DNA of 64,000 nt. Source: Nemania diffusa. Its lineage: Eukaryota > Ascomycota > Sordariomycetes > Xylariales > Xylariaceae. Below the pieces are notes generated by a model. The model ran no database searches and was not told the DNA's origin. It saw only the letters and a list, made by a program, of their open reading frames with translations. Below, piece by piece: positions 12,103-21,833 of the stretch (positions are counted from its first letter, which is position 1; every line of letters starts with the position of its first letter). The stretch covers positions 5,781,001 to 5,845,000 of the forward strand of contig JBBPUQ010000002.1 of assembly GCA_038501195.1 (NCBI GenBank), in the 5' to 3' direction. The position numbers were made by a program, and so were the translations under genes.

Positions 12103-12684
12103 GGTGCAGGCTTGGGGGTGAGGAATGGGTTATGGATTGCTCATGTAGGACCGGTTCGCTTGATCATGCCCTAAGCATAACTTGATGAGCAAATCAAATA
12201 CATTGCGATTGTGTTTTCCCATCCTCGCTTGTGGTGTTCATTGCTATTTATATGCGCACTTGGACATCGACGTGTTCAATCGGCTGAATGGTGATTTATA
12301 ATGTAGGCATACGGAGGTCGTGCGGAGATTATTGTGGAATGGGTTGAGCAGGGCAACTTGCCGCCTCGAAATACCCTGGATGCCCCGCGCCAAAATCTCC
12401 AGATTTTATCTACTCTTTGGCTCTAGAAACCTCTCTATCATATATGAACCATGACGTTTCTTTTTTTTTCTTCTTCTTCTTCTCTTTTTCTATTACCACG
12501 GAGAGAAACAATTCATCGCATCATCAGCATGCTGCATTCATCAAGAGCCAGATGATATATAATGCTAGTTGTATTGCATACTACCATTACCATGTGCTTC
12601 AAACCAAATGCTTGTCCAATAACAAATAGCATGTAGAACGAGTCTTTAAACTACAGCGGTCTAGAGTGATATGCTGTCTATGCT
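12103..12684. other. Intergenic: NmrA-like promoter and AKR 3' region
   Basis: This stretch has a T/CTT-rich tract at about 12,459-12,491 and nothing that looks coding. The short plus-strand frame across the tract is low complexity. Confidence 0.55.
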
Positions 12685-14094
12685 CTAAGGCGCCACTTGG
12701 CCAGTCTTATAATTTCCATAGGTCCTAGACATGTATGCTAATATCCAGTTGTCAGTCTACGCCGCGGTTACTTTCAACGTGTTGAGATGAAGACTTACGA
12801 ATTCCCATCCCCTGGTGATGCTTTTGGGTACCTAGACTGCTGAGCTTCTCAACCTCATGCGGTTCTAGCTTGAAGCCTAGCGTATTGGCCATATAGCCCC
12901 GCAGACGATCCTCGCTCTTGCTTGTCGTGATGGCCACGACGTCCTGGTCGATACACCACCGCAGCGCGATATCGCCCTCCGAGACGCCATACTTCTTAGC
13001 AAGCTCGGCATACGCCTCGTCGGCAGGGCCTGGGCGAGCCTGCGTGAGAGCCGAGAGTGGCGAGTACGCGCTGATGGCGATGCCTTTCTTACGACATAAG
13101 TCCACCACGTCGCGCTGCTGCTGGTACGGGTGAAACTCGATCTGGTTAATGGCTGGCACCACCTTGGCCGTCTTGAGGATAATGTCAAAATCCTCGACCT
13201 CGAAATTGGAGACGCCAATGGATTTCGCCTTACCGGCGGCCTGGACGGCCTCCACTGCGGTAATCAGACGTCAGTGAGCCTTTCCTTGATGGGACGGATA
13301 ACTATGATATGTCATAGAAAGACCGCAGAACGGTTACGTATGAGTTATGCCGTATAAGTAACGCTACTGTGAAATCTCAAAAGGTATTATAATGACACAA
13401 ACTTGTTGGGACGCAAAAAGTTGCTCACTCTGTGTCCAGATCTTTTGTAGGCCCTCGGGCGAGCCAGCCGAGAAGGGTACGTGCACCAAGTATTGATCGA
13501 CGTAGTCGAGGCCGAGCTTCGAGAGCGATGTGTCGAGTGCCGCAGCTACGTCTTGGTCTACGGTTCCGACTACCTTAGTTGTGACATAGAGCTTCGAACG
13601 CTCTACTCCCGAAGCCTTAATGCCGGCGCCAACACCACTTTCATTCCGATAGCCTGAGGTACGTAAATGAGTAGGTGTCGCGGATGGCGATGGTCATGAG
13701 TGGTATGTAAGGTGGGGTAACATACATTCGGCGCAGTCGAGGTGGTAGAACCCATTGTTGAGAGCCAAGATGGTAGCTTTTACGATATCCTCATCCTTGC
13801 CCATGAAATTCGCAGTACCGAAGCCATCTTCGGCGTTCATGGTTAGCAGTCGCTTCTGTTTGAAGTAATGTCTAGAGCTATACGAGTTTACGCTCTGAAG
13901 CCACTGGACTAACTAGGTGGCATACTTTTGCTCCCGGCAATAGCTCAAAATGGGGAGAGAGCCTTGATGGTACTCACATGATAGCTGAAGTCATCGGTGC
14001 AACACGTTAGTAAGTAAGGGTTGTTATGGAGGATGGTGCCTACCAGCGGGATCTCATTGCCGTCATTCAACTTCAGCAGGGGAACAGGAGCCAT
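12685..14094 (-). CDS. Aldo-keto reductase, six exons including a 7-nt microexon
   Basis: The model joins 14094-14044, 13984-13978, 13827-13726, 13653-13429, 13254-12799 and 12737-12685 and gives 297 residues in one frame. The catalytic tetrad is complete: Asp50 in HLDCAE, Tyr55 in CYRNE, Lys80 in TTK and His111 in YLVH. The NADPH-binding end is represented by IGVSNF and by the TSKSEDRLRG region near the C-terminus. Exon 2 is only seven bases (CTATCAT); leaving it out breaks the frame, and including it yields the family's SYGFGTA start. Introns 1 and 2 carry TACTAAC and TGCTAAC branch motifs. The last intron (12798-12738) has GTAAGT and TTAG ends, but the 17-residue tail it adds is not one I recognise. 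The likely role is NADPH-dependent carbonyl reduction in the cytosol, substrate unknown. Confidence 0.85.
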
Positions 14095-14599
14095 TGTGGG
14101 ACACTGGTAACAAACGAGTTTTGATAATGCCTAATTATAGGGTCGATGGCTAAACTGCAACAATCAGTACCTATCGCTATAAAATGATATGAAATGGGAG
14201 GCGGAGGTGCTAGGGAGCTATTAGGCGGGCAGATTACGTTTAAAGAACAAAGTGTCTGCTTCAAATTATTAGGTGTATTAGCATGTACTCTGTATTCTGT
14301 ACGCGTATGTGCGGAACGAGGTTCCAATATTTGTAAGCCCTAAGTTCTAACTAAGGCATTTCTCTATAAAGTGACGCTCCGGCTTTGTCGGCCCCGGATA
14401 TACGGTACATCTGCCTCTCGGTGGAGAGAGGTGACATGCATTCATCGGCCACGGAAATTCTTGTCCGAAGCATATTGTTTATGTCCAGTAAACCAAACCC
14501 TATTTGATCTTTCTGCCCTTCGTATATTTTATTCCTAAACTTGACCTAGGCTAGTTTCTCACCTTCTTAACATCTGTATCATGTGTGGTCAGTTGTAGC
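14095..14599. other. Intergenic, AKR upstream region
   Basis: This holds the presumed promoter of the aldo-keto reductase and the distal side of the MFS relic. Nothing coding is visible. The minus-strand frame starting at 14327 runs through the AKR start codon in the wrong phase. Confidence 0.5.
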
Positions 14600-15100
14600 T
14601 TAGGTAAGCCACTCCCAGACCGCGAAGATGCCGACCAAGACTACGGCGGTCACGAGAAGCCCGACCACTGTGCCGCTGTTCCAGAGCTTTGTTTGCCCGC
14701 CATATTTTGTCGCGAGACTGTACGAAATCAGCGATCCTAAAACTAGTACGACACCGACGAAATCCGCTTGTAGGAACTTCTCCTTCTATGTGCTCGTGTT
14801 GGCTTGGTTGCGTATGGCGTATAGAAGAAAAGGACGACGATAAGTACCGTGATCTATTGCTATGTTGGCAGCTGAGTAGTAGCAGAGCTCGATTATAAGT
14901 CCTTAAATAAATTCTGAAAGAAGAAGAAAATAGATGGACTAACCGCTCCCACGGACAAGTTAATGTAGAAGCACCCCCCAAGTAGTACTGGTAGTAATAG
15001 CACCTCCGACTAACGGGCTAAGCACAGAGAGACAAAGCAATAGCCGAGCCCTATGATACCATTATAGGGCACCATTCGCATACTATTGAAAAGACTACCC
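14600..15100 (-). pseudogene. Relic of an MFS multidrug transporter (14-TM type)
   Basis: Reading the minus strand in pieces gives recognisable transporter segments in the right order. First comes YNGIIG, then a PLVGGAITT and W-G-CFYINL-VGA block (the end of the fifth helix in drug/H+ antiporters), then a spacer with YTPYATKP, then KEKFLQADFVGVVLVLG and KYGGQTKLWNSGTVVGLLV. The pieces lie in different frames, with stops and at least two frameshifts between them. Only about helices 5-8 of the expected 14 are present, and the relic ends at a stop codon at 14,602-14,600. A short intron-like stretch with a TTTCAG acceptor survives near 14,925. It is a truncated, non-functional gene fragment. It lies just downstream of the F-box gene on the same strand. 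Confidence 0.75.
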
Positions 15101-15133
15101 ATATCTGTACAGCCGCCATGGGATTGGTGGCCG

Positions 15134-16330
15134 TCACGGTGATGGTGTATTCGACCCGCAATACCAACCGGTACGGCGTTTCGGTACCGGTAATCTCCTC
15201 GGGGCCGGCCCGTAGAGCTCTGCGATGCTTCCACCTTTATGATATACCGTGGGGCCCGTCGTCGCCGAGTTCAGAATACCATCTACGCCAGGGCGGATGT
15301 TTTGGCATCGCCAAGCGAGATCAAGCGGGGAGCCCTCCGGCCCAAAATCCTGCCAGACCTGCAGGTACAGACTTTGGCCACAGCGCATTACCGAGAAGTC
15401 TGTTGCGCAACGAGAGCAGCTACCTCTGCACTCCGCGTCCGCATATGAAGGATCGAATACCCCTAAGAAACATTGTAAAAGGCAGTTGTTGTACGCCATG
15501 TAATTGTCATCGCGAAATTCAAGATGGGGGCAGATCCGCTGACACCCTAAATTTTGTAAGATGAGATCCCTACCTCCTGCTAGATATTGCCAGAGAGAGT
15601 AGAGCAGAAACCTAGGATTGCCATCGCTTCCTGTATCGATCCGGGGGTAGGCTGAGTAGCGCACTTCATGAGTCACCCATCTCTTGCCCGACGTATCAAA
15701 GAGCTTTTGTCGACACGGCTCTAAGAGGGCTCGGAGATACGAGTCGTATTTCGACTGCTGTAAGCGGGTATACTTGAGCGCGAGTTGAACATGATGGTGT
15801 TCAATGCCGATATGGCAGGTATTGCCGAGGCGAGTGCGGCGCCACGGAGCCGGAGCAACATCCACACGACATGAAGATGGGGGCCATTCAGCCGTAGGTT
15901 TGTCGCGCTTGTTGATACGGTGCAAGGACATGCAATAGTCGCACACCCACTGCTCAGGTAGCTCGCGTGCCATACCAGCAAGATAGGCGAAATAATCAGC
16001 GCGGGACAGATGGGCCGCACTCGAATGTTTCCTGAGGCAAGCCCGCAACGAGCGGCAGGTCTGGGAAAGCAGAACTTTATCGGCGGGTTCGAGGAACATG
16101 GCAATACAGCCGATTAGTTCTACGGGCACTTTCAAGAGCGGAACGTTCACGTTCAGTTGCTCATGAGGCCGCTTCCACAAGGATCGAGGGAAAGTGAATG
16201 GCCTCATCTTGAGGGAAGCGAGGAAATACGCGAGAAAGAAAGTAAGGAAGAAAGCGAGGAATAAAGCGAGAAGGAACAGCATATCCATAGATGGTCCTTC
16301 TCTCTTAAAGATCACCTGTGAAATAGGCAT
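15134..16330 (-). CDS. F-box domain protein with an N-terminal hydrophobic segment
   Basis: Single-exon frame of 398 codons. An F-box motif lies at about residues 64-100: a VPLLKVPVELIGCIAMFLEP core followed by a TCRSLR box typical of fungal F-box proteins. A strongly hydrophobic helix at about 17-40 precedes it. If translation begins at Met42 instead, this helix is lost, so membrane anchoring is uncertain. The middle has Cys pairs (CDYC, CSRC) that could bind metal. F-box proteins link targets to the SCF ubiquitin ligase through Skp1; the target is unknown. The family expands quickly in fungi. The stop codon lies about 35 bp from the MFS relic, so the 3' end may have been reshaped by that debris. 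Confidence 0.72.
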   Translation of the reverse strand: MPISQVIFKREGPSMDMLFLLALFLAFFLTFFLAYFLASLKMRPFTFPRSLWKRPHEQLNVNVPLLKVPVELIGCIAMFLEPADKVLLSQTCRSLRACLRKHSSAAHLSRADYFAYLAGMARELPEQWVCDYCMSLHRINKRDKPTAEWPPSSCRVDVAPAPWRRTRLGNTCHIGIEHHHVQLALKYTRLQQSKYDSYLRALLEPCRQKLFDTSGKRWVTHEVRYSAYPRIDTGSDGNPRFLLYSLWQYLAGGRDLILQNLGCQRICPHLEFRDDNYMAYNNCLLQCFLGVFDPSYADAECRGSCSRCATDFSVMRCGQSLYLQVWQDFGPEGSPLDLAWRCQNIRPGVDGILNSATTGPTVYHKGGSIAELYGPAPRRLPVPKRRTGWYCGSNTPSP

Positions 16331-16892
16331 CTTAGGCTAAGAAGAAAATTGGATATTCTTCTGTGGGATTTTGAGAGGGTTTTATATACTCGGCTGAGAA
16401 CGATGGCGAATCTAGGTTTCGCGATGGATGCATGCCACGTACACCTTTGTATAGTAGGTCTTATGGGGGTGCAAAGTATACAAAGTATAAGCTGGTAGTG
16501 GCACGAGAGGGAACGGAGGTTATTACTTGAACTTTGAATCATCCCTTCGGTCTTACTCTCCATGTTGTTGTTGAATCACGCTTGCAGACGAATCTAGTCT
16601 CACTCACTCTAGATAGCCTCAGTATGGAGAGTTTATACAAAAACCTAAATTTATTAGTCTACTGTCGAACTAGTGTCTCTTTCCCATTACGCTCCATAAC
16701 ACTCGACTTGACGGCTAGGCATCTCTGACCACAGCATACCTACTATAGTTACGAGATTCCGGTTGGCGACAGCGCCTTCCATTGACGACTGGAGATGAAA
16801 ACTCTATTTGGATATAAAAACAAACACGCTCGCTTTTACTCACTTCTCCTCTTCTTCCTCCCTCCCTCCTCATCCCCCCACATCCTGACACC
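16331..16892. promoter_or_regulatory. Divergent promoter region, F-box gene and small membrane gene
   Basis: Two genes start on either side. A TATA-like TATAAAAA lies at 16,813-16,820, about 75 bp before the ATG at 16,893. A CT-rich tract at about 16,838-16,886 lies between them, which is a common arrangement in fungal core promoters. Confidence 0.55.
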
Positions 16893-17264
16893 ATGGCGGT
16901 TATTGAAGTTTTTACGATTCTCCTCTTTGTTGTGACGGTAGCGAACTACTCGGGGTTGTTCGACCGGGCAAAGGCGAGAATACAACGACACCCATGGTTC
17001 AACCCAGAACCGGACCGGCCGAGCAATTCAGAGTTGCAACGCAGAGTTTCGGCACTGGAGGTGAAAGTTGGGATTGGGGGGGAGATATCAGGTGAGGCCG
17101 GGGGGGCGGGAGCGAGTGCTCCCTATCTCCCCTTTCTTAACTTTAGTCGGTTTCCCTAGCGGGGTTAACTTGTTTTTTTTTTTTTTTCATTTGAGGGTTT
17201 TTCCCCCCCTAGAGCGATGCACACAATTGATTTTTTTTGTCCTTTTTTAGCGCAGCCATTCTAG
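16893..17264 (+). CDS. Small single-pass membrane protein, two exons
   Basis: Exon 1 is 16,893-17,091 and exon 2 is 17,251-17,264. The intron at 17,092-17,250 has a GTGAGG donor and a long T-rich run ending in TTTTTTAG. The product is 70 residues. Residues 2-20 form one hydrophobic segment (VIEVFTILLFVVTVANY), then comes a basic amphipathic stretch (RAKARIQR), then a short heptad-like segment (LQRRVSALEVKV) that could be coiled coil. The start has a good context (ACACCATGG) and a TATA box and CT tract in the expected place. If the intron is retained the protein reads on to 88 residues with a Gly-rich tail. I recognise no family. Its size and layout suggest a small organelle or ER membrane protein. 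Confidence 0.6.
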
Positions 17265-18171
17265 TACGGCAATAATTACTAGGGGAGGGCGGAGGCGGGC
17301 GGCGGAGGCCCCAGCAAAGCTCGTACCTCAGCGTGGTTGCTGGGTCTAGTAGCCTCTGCGAGGTGAAGCTAACACGAGCGTTTAACGCAGAAAAGAGGGC
17401 GAATAAAGGTACGTCTGGTCTGTATTTCCCATCAGAAATAAGCTGATAATATATCGAGTGGGATACTTAGTTTGCTACAAGGCGGTTGCGAAGATAAGGA
17501 GTTTGGCGTGAAGATGGAATGGTGTTTACATGAGCATCTCCTTTCTAGGGGATGTTTGGTTGCGGGAGGTTTAGATATAGTCATCGAGGAATCGTGTGTC
17601 AGTGCCACCATTTAATCATGAAATCAATAGCATAAATTGTGTGTTCGTAATCAGCTCAAAGCAGAGTATGGGATTCAAAACAGGACTGCATCCTTTTGAA
17701 TGCCTCTTCTGATAAAGGTGGGTCTAATAACTAAATAGGGCTGAAAGAAATCGAACCTACAGTACCTAGGTACCTGGTAACCTTAATTAGGAGACCCCTA
17801 CACGTTGCCCCCCAACTACCGGCTACCTTAGGTACCCAAGTACCTAGGAGGTAGTGACGTCGCGTTGATAAGGTATGATAAGGCAACAATAGGTTCAGCA
17901 GGCGACCTCGTTGGTTCTAATAACATACCCAAGTTTCTAGCTTCACCGAATCATATTCATCCCCCTTTCGACTTTTCTCTCTGCTATGCAAAAACCTCAG
18001 AAACCTCGATTATCAGGTAGAAAACGCATGCTTCGAAAACATCTATAGAGTGGAAGCCTTAGGTTTTGTCCAGGCTTCCGAGACACTGTTTCACTTAACA
18101 CCAGACGACATAGAGCGTCCAACTTGCCAAATACATCAATTGAAGACAAATCTTTTGGGCCTCTATTCACT
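17265..18171. other. Intergenic, CHMP7 promoter side
   Basis: No gene was recognised. A dense patch of TACCTAGGTACC-type motifs lies at about 17,760-17,855. The tract leads into the CHMP7 start codon at 18,172. Confidence 0.5.
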
Positions 18172-19697
18172 ATGAGTGAACTGCTCGATTTCCTTGTACA
18201 AAACGACCCGAGCTTTCGGAAGTGAGTGTTCAACTATACATACCATTTCCCGCCTTGAAGGCGTCATTGTTTATTAGGGGGTCTATCACATGCTAATCTT
18301 GACAACATCTTCTCAACAGAGCTCGCCTACCCTCTCTCTATTCTGATTTCCGCTCGCAGCGGACATTAAACCCCGATGGATTCGTTGCCAATGTGTCGGC
18401 ATGGAAGCATGGCCTGTCCAATGCAGTATTAGCCGGGCACGCCCCTTCGAAGTCACCCGCGCGGAATCACCTAACACTCGAGCTCGACGATGCCTTACTC
18501 CGCGCCCTCGAGAGCAAACAATTCGGCCGCCCGCTCGCCTTGGGCACAGTATTACAGGAGGCACTTACGAATGGCGAGATGATACCACTCCCACAGTTTC
18601 TAAGGGCGACGCAGAGCATATATCAGAAATCATGGGGGCGTATACCATTGGCCGTGGCAGGCTGGGCCCTGAAGCAGATCGGACTGACTGGCGGACCGGG
18701 AGATAGCATGCCGAGGGAGCAGGTCGTCGTCGTCATTCACAACCTAGAGGTCGTTGCCAAGGCCTTTGCAGACGCTACGGCGGACCACACCGCGCCTTTC
18801 GAGCGCATCTTCTCGCGGACGCATTTTCGCCGGACGTTTGAGGCGAGTCTACTACCAGGGGGCCAGAAGCTCTCCGACAAGGACTTTGACGTCCTCGTCA
18901 AGTTCCTATCCCGCGACAAGGAAGTGCTGGCCACGGACGGGAACACGATCAGGATCCGCGACCCCACCGAGACGGCCACGATATCGGAAGAGGACTCGGC
19001 CATCGCGTCGCTGAAGGAGCTCACGGAGGAGCTGACGCGGCAGACGGAGGTCCTGAGCCGGCGCGTCGACGAGCTCGGCGCTGCGGCGCTCGACGCCGTG
19101 CACAGGAAGAACACGGTCTCGGCGCGGGCCGCGCTCAAGTCGAAGAAGCTCGCCGAGGGCAACCTCGCGACGCGCCACGCGACGCTCGGCCGCCTCGAGG
19201 AGGTCGCCGCCCAGATCCAGCAGGCCGCCGACAACGTGCAGCTCGTGCGCGTCATGGAGGCCAGCACGGGCGCCCTGCGCGGCCTCAACGCCCAGGTCGG
19301 CGGCGCCGACCGCGTCGACGCCGTGCTCGACGACCTGCGCGAGCAGATGGGCCAGGTCGACGAGGTCGGCAACGTCATCGCCGAGGCCGGGGCCGGCGCT
19401 GCCGCTGTCGTGGACGAGGCCGAGGTCGACGACGAGTTCGAGGCCCTGCTCGCCGCGGAGCAGAAGAAGGAGGCGGAGGCGGAGCGCGTCAAGAGAGAGG
19501 CGAGGGAGGCAGAGGACACGAGGCGCAGGCTTGCCGAGCTCGAGAAACTCGGTCCGACGCCTGCACATGCTACTACGGTTGACGGAGACGGGCGGCCGCT
19601 TACGCCCGTCACGGCGGCGGCGAATGTGTTCAGCGGCATGCATCTAGACACAGAGGATGAGGCGAGGAAAGAGCGGGAGAAGATAATGGCAGGATAG
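18172..19697 (+). CDS. CHM7: CHMP7-type ESCRT-III protein (Snf7 family)
   Basis: Exon 1 is 18,172-18,221, the intron is 18,222-18,319 and exon 2 is 18,320-19,697, giving 475 residues. Exon 1 supplies the conserved start MSELLDFL. The N-terminal half is the winged-helix-like part of CHMP7. The second half (from about residue 245) is the helical, highly charged Snf7 core with long Glu/Lys/Arg coiled-coil stretches. The tail is acidic then basic, as usual for ESCRT-III subunits. In yeast and animals Chm7/CHMP7 binds inner nuclear membrane LEM proteins and recruits ESCRT-III to seal the nuclear envelope; that role is inferred here. The stretch 19.0-19.5 kb is very GC-rich and generates a long Ser-rich antisense frame that is not a gene. 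It converges with RAD18, with 166 bp between stop codons. Confidence 0.88.
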
Positions 19698-19863
19698 ACA
19701 GACGGGCTTTATACACGGTCACACATAACGTCGTACTTAATATGAATATAATTATACCCGTACCCCTATCTACGCGCGTGTCTATATATATATACATGTA
19801 GTTCATGTTATATGCTCCATGAGATGCCTTATAATTGTTTATTTTCTCGGATAAGCCAAGCTC

Positions 19864-21210
19864 CTATATGTATTTCGACTCGCTTTCTTTCTGTTCTTTT
19901 ATTCGCTCTACTTTGGTCGCGCCAGGTGGACTGTCTACGAGATCGACTACTACCCGTCCCCTATCTATTAATTCTGGCGTACGTGGTTCAACCTTCGTTG
20001 TCCCAACCGCCTTATCTGAAGGGGGCGTACTATTTACTTTGTTCCCCATCCCGCCTTCGTCGGGGCTGCTTTTTGTTTGTGCTTGTGCCCGTGTCCGCCG
20101 CGCGTTGGCGATCAGATCGCGGAACGAGGTGTCATGTTTGGCGGCCCACGCGGCGCCGTCGAAGTCCTTGTCCCGGATCTGAGCCCCCGTGGCGGCGGAG
20201 CGGGACCCCGTCGGCGCCCGTGAGCCCAGCGTGCGCTCCCAGACGTCGAGGTCGTGCACCAAGGCGGCGCGCTGCCGTGGGCGCTGCGAGTCGCAGTTCG
20301 CGTTCCAGATCATTACCCACTCGCGGTGCCGACGCTCTAGCATACCCCGGTTCCCCGTCGTCGACAGGCTGAGGTCTGCGAGTTCCTTGCGTAGCTGCGT
20401 CTCTCTGAGCATGGAGTAATTGAGTGTTGGGAGCCTGTCGGGGGGCGGTTGTACTTTTTGGGAGAGGACGGATGAGAACGTGGTTGAGGAGGATGGGGCA
20501 AAGGCGCCTGCTATGGTTGTGGATTTGGAGGGACTGCGGTATAGGGGTTGGGCTGGTGGTTCGGGATCTTTTTGTGGTTGCCCGGTACATGTAGTCTCGA
20601 TGTGTCTGTCGACTAGTAGCAGCTTCATGCGCTTCAAACAGATGGGGCATTGGACTAAGCCATCATTGGGCTCGAACTCAGGCTCAGGCTTAGGTTCAGG
20701 GATGTCGGCTTCTTGGCGGGCTATTTCAGCGGTTGCCTCCATGCCTCGTGTCTTGCTCAGGCGCGCAGAGGAACGTAACCGCTTGCCCGGGGGCTGTTGA
20801 TTGCTCAACTGCTGATTGTTTCCATTGTATACGTCGTCTATGTCGTCGGCTTTCCGCTTCGGCGTCTCTGGCCTGGTAGGTATAGGCGGAAGAAGAGGTC
20901 TTCTCGCAAAGTCGAGCACGGCGGGCCGAGTCTGGGTGAAAGCGGCAACAACCTCTTCCATGGACCAGTTACTCCGTAGCTTCATCTCCTGCTCAGAGGC
21001 GCGGCACAAGGGGCATTTTCCATCAGCGGAGAGGGCGCGGCGAATGCACAGGGAGCAAAAGGTGTGGTTGCACGAGGTCAGCATGGGCGTCTTGTAGAAG
21101 TCCTTGCAGATCTGGCAGCGCAGGGCAGCTTCGACGGCGGAGAGGCCTGAGATGGGTGTGGATAACCAGTCTGTCGAATCGGCGACGCTTTCGAAGCTAT
21201 CGTTGTTCAT
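19864..21210 (-). CDS. RAD18: RAD18 E3 ubiquitin ligase, post-replication repair
   Basis: Single-exon gene of 448 codons. Domains appear in the RAD18 order. A C3HC4 RING has ligands Cys32, Cys35, Cys47, His49, Cys52, Cys55, Cys66 and Cys69. A UBZ-type zinc finger follows with Cys188, Cys191, His203 and Cys208. A SAP-like DNA-binding motif lies around residues 255-290 (LNYSMLRETQLRKELADLSL). The C-terminal region, for RAD6 contact and disordered, follows. The protein monoubiquitinates PCNA at Lys164 with RAD6 when replication forks stall, in the nucleus. Its start codon faces POL32 across 623 bp. The His-x4-Cys spacing in the UBZ is one residue longer than in human RAD18 as I remember it. Confidence 0.93.
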   Translation of the reverse strand: MNNDSFESVADSTDWLSTPISGLSAVEAALRCQICKDFYKTPMLTSCNHTFCSLCIRRALSADGKCPLCRASEQEMKLRSNWSMEEVVAAFTQTRPAVLDFARRPLLPPIPTRPETPKRKADDIDDVYNGNNQQLSNQQPPGKRLRSSARLSKTRGMEATAEIARQEADIPEPKPEPEFEPNDGLVQCPICLKRMKLLLVDRHIETTCTGQPQKDPEPPAQPLYRSPSKSTTIAGAFAPSSSTTFSSVLSQKVQPPPDRLPTLNYSMLRETQLRKELADLSLSTTGNRGMLERRHREWVMIWNANCDSQRPRQRAALVHDLDVWERTLGSRAPTGSRSAATGAQIRDKDFDGAAWAAKHDTSFRDLIANARRTRAQAQTKSSPDEGGMGNKVNSTPPSDKAVGTTKVEPRTPELIDRGRVVVDLVDSPPGATKVERIKEQKESESKYI

Positions 21211-21833
21211 GTTGGAGGTTTCGGCGAGGTGTGGCCGCCTGACGGCGTATCGGGTTCAAATTGACGACGAGTTATCTTTCGAGAGAGTTACATGGAGGTG
21301 ATGAGATGATGTACGATATAGAATATATGATGATGTTTGTGTTGCTCCAGCAGTCGGGGTTCTTTGTCGACCCTTCTCCTTTCAATCGCTACCGGCAGCC
21401 TCTTGCGCCTTTATTAAAAATTAGGTGACTCGATACTAAGTGAATGGCCTGATGTGGGCTCATCGAGATAGGTACCTACTTGGTAGGTAGGCGTTCTGTT
21501 TGGTGGGTGGCGTCCAGATAGATGAGACGCGCCTGCCCTGGATAGATAATTAGACGCGACCTATTAATTGGGTGCCCAGTGATGCATGTCACTGTTGTAT
21601 ACAATTTAGGTAGTGATAGTACCTGTAGACCCTCTCTCTATACAATGCCCCACCACTTAACGCGTCTTAGCAACACGCTCTTAACTTCATACATTTACTC
21701 CATTCAGGACTCCCTAACTTGGGTACCTCGCCAACTAGAAAATTCGGCCAACAGGCTCTTTTCAAGAGGTTTTCGTCGCTGAATTTGGCATTTCGGAATT
21801 TCTTCTTACATTGCTCACGCCATTTATTTTAAT
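21211..21833. promoter_or_regulatory. Shared divergent promoter of RAD18 and POL32, with MCB-like sites
   Basis: The 623 bp between the two start codons contain ACGCGC at 21,527-21,532, ACGCGA at 21,554-21,559 and a perfect MluI cell-cycle box ACGCGT at 21,660-21,665. MluI boxes are the binding site of MBF, which drives S-phase genes in fungi. The last one is 174 bp upstream of the POL32 ATG. GGTACCTACTTGGTAGGTAG-type motifs also occur at about 21,470. Confidence 0.55.

Noticed and set aside
11349..12185. Long plus-strand frames rich in Arg, Pro and Ala over the NmrA-like gene
   Set aside because: They are antisense shadows caused by very high GC content. The minus-strand frame has the Rossmann motif and a sensible length.
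11179..14094. NmrA-like plus aldo-keto reductase as a metabolite gene cluster
   Set aside because: No core synthase, P450 or regulator is nearby, and the two genes look unrelated.
18737..19651. Antisense Ser-rich and Leu-rich frames over CHM7
   Set aside because: They mirror the GC-rich, Glu/Ala/Lys-coding sequence of CHM7 and contain no domain.
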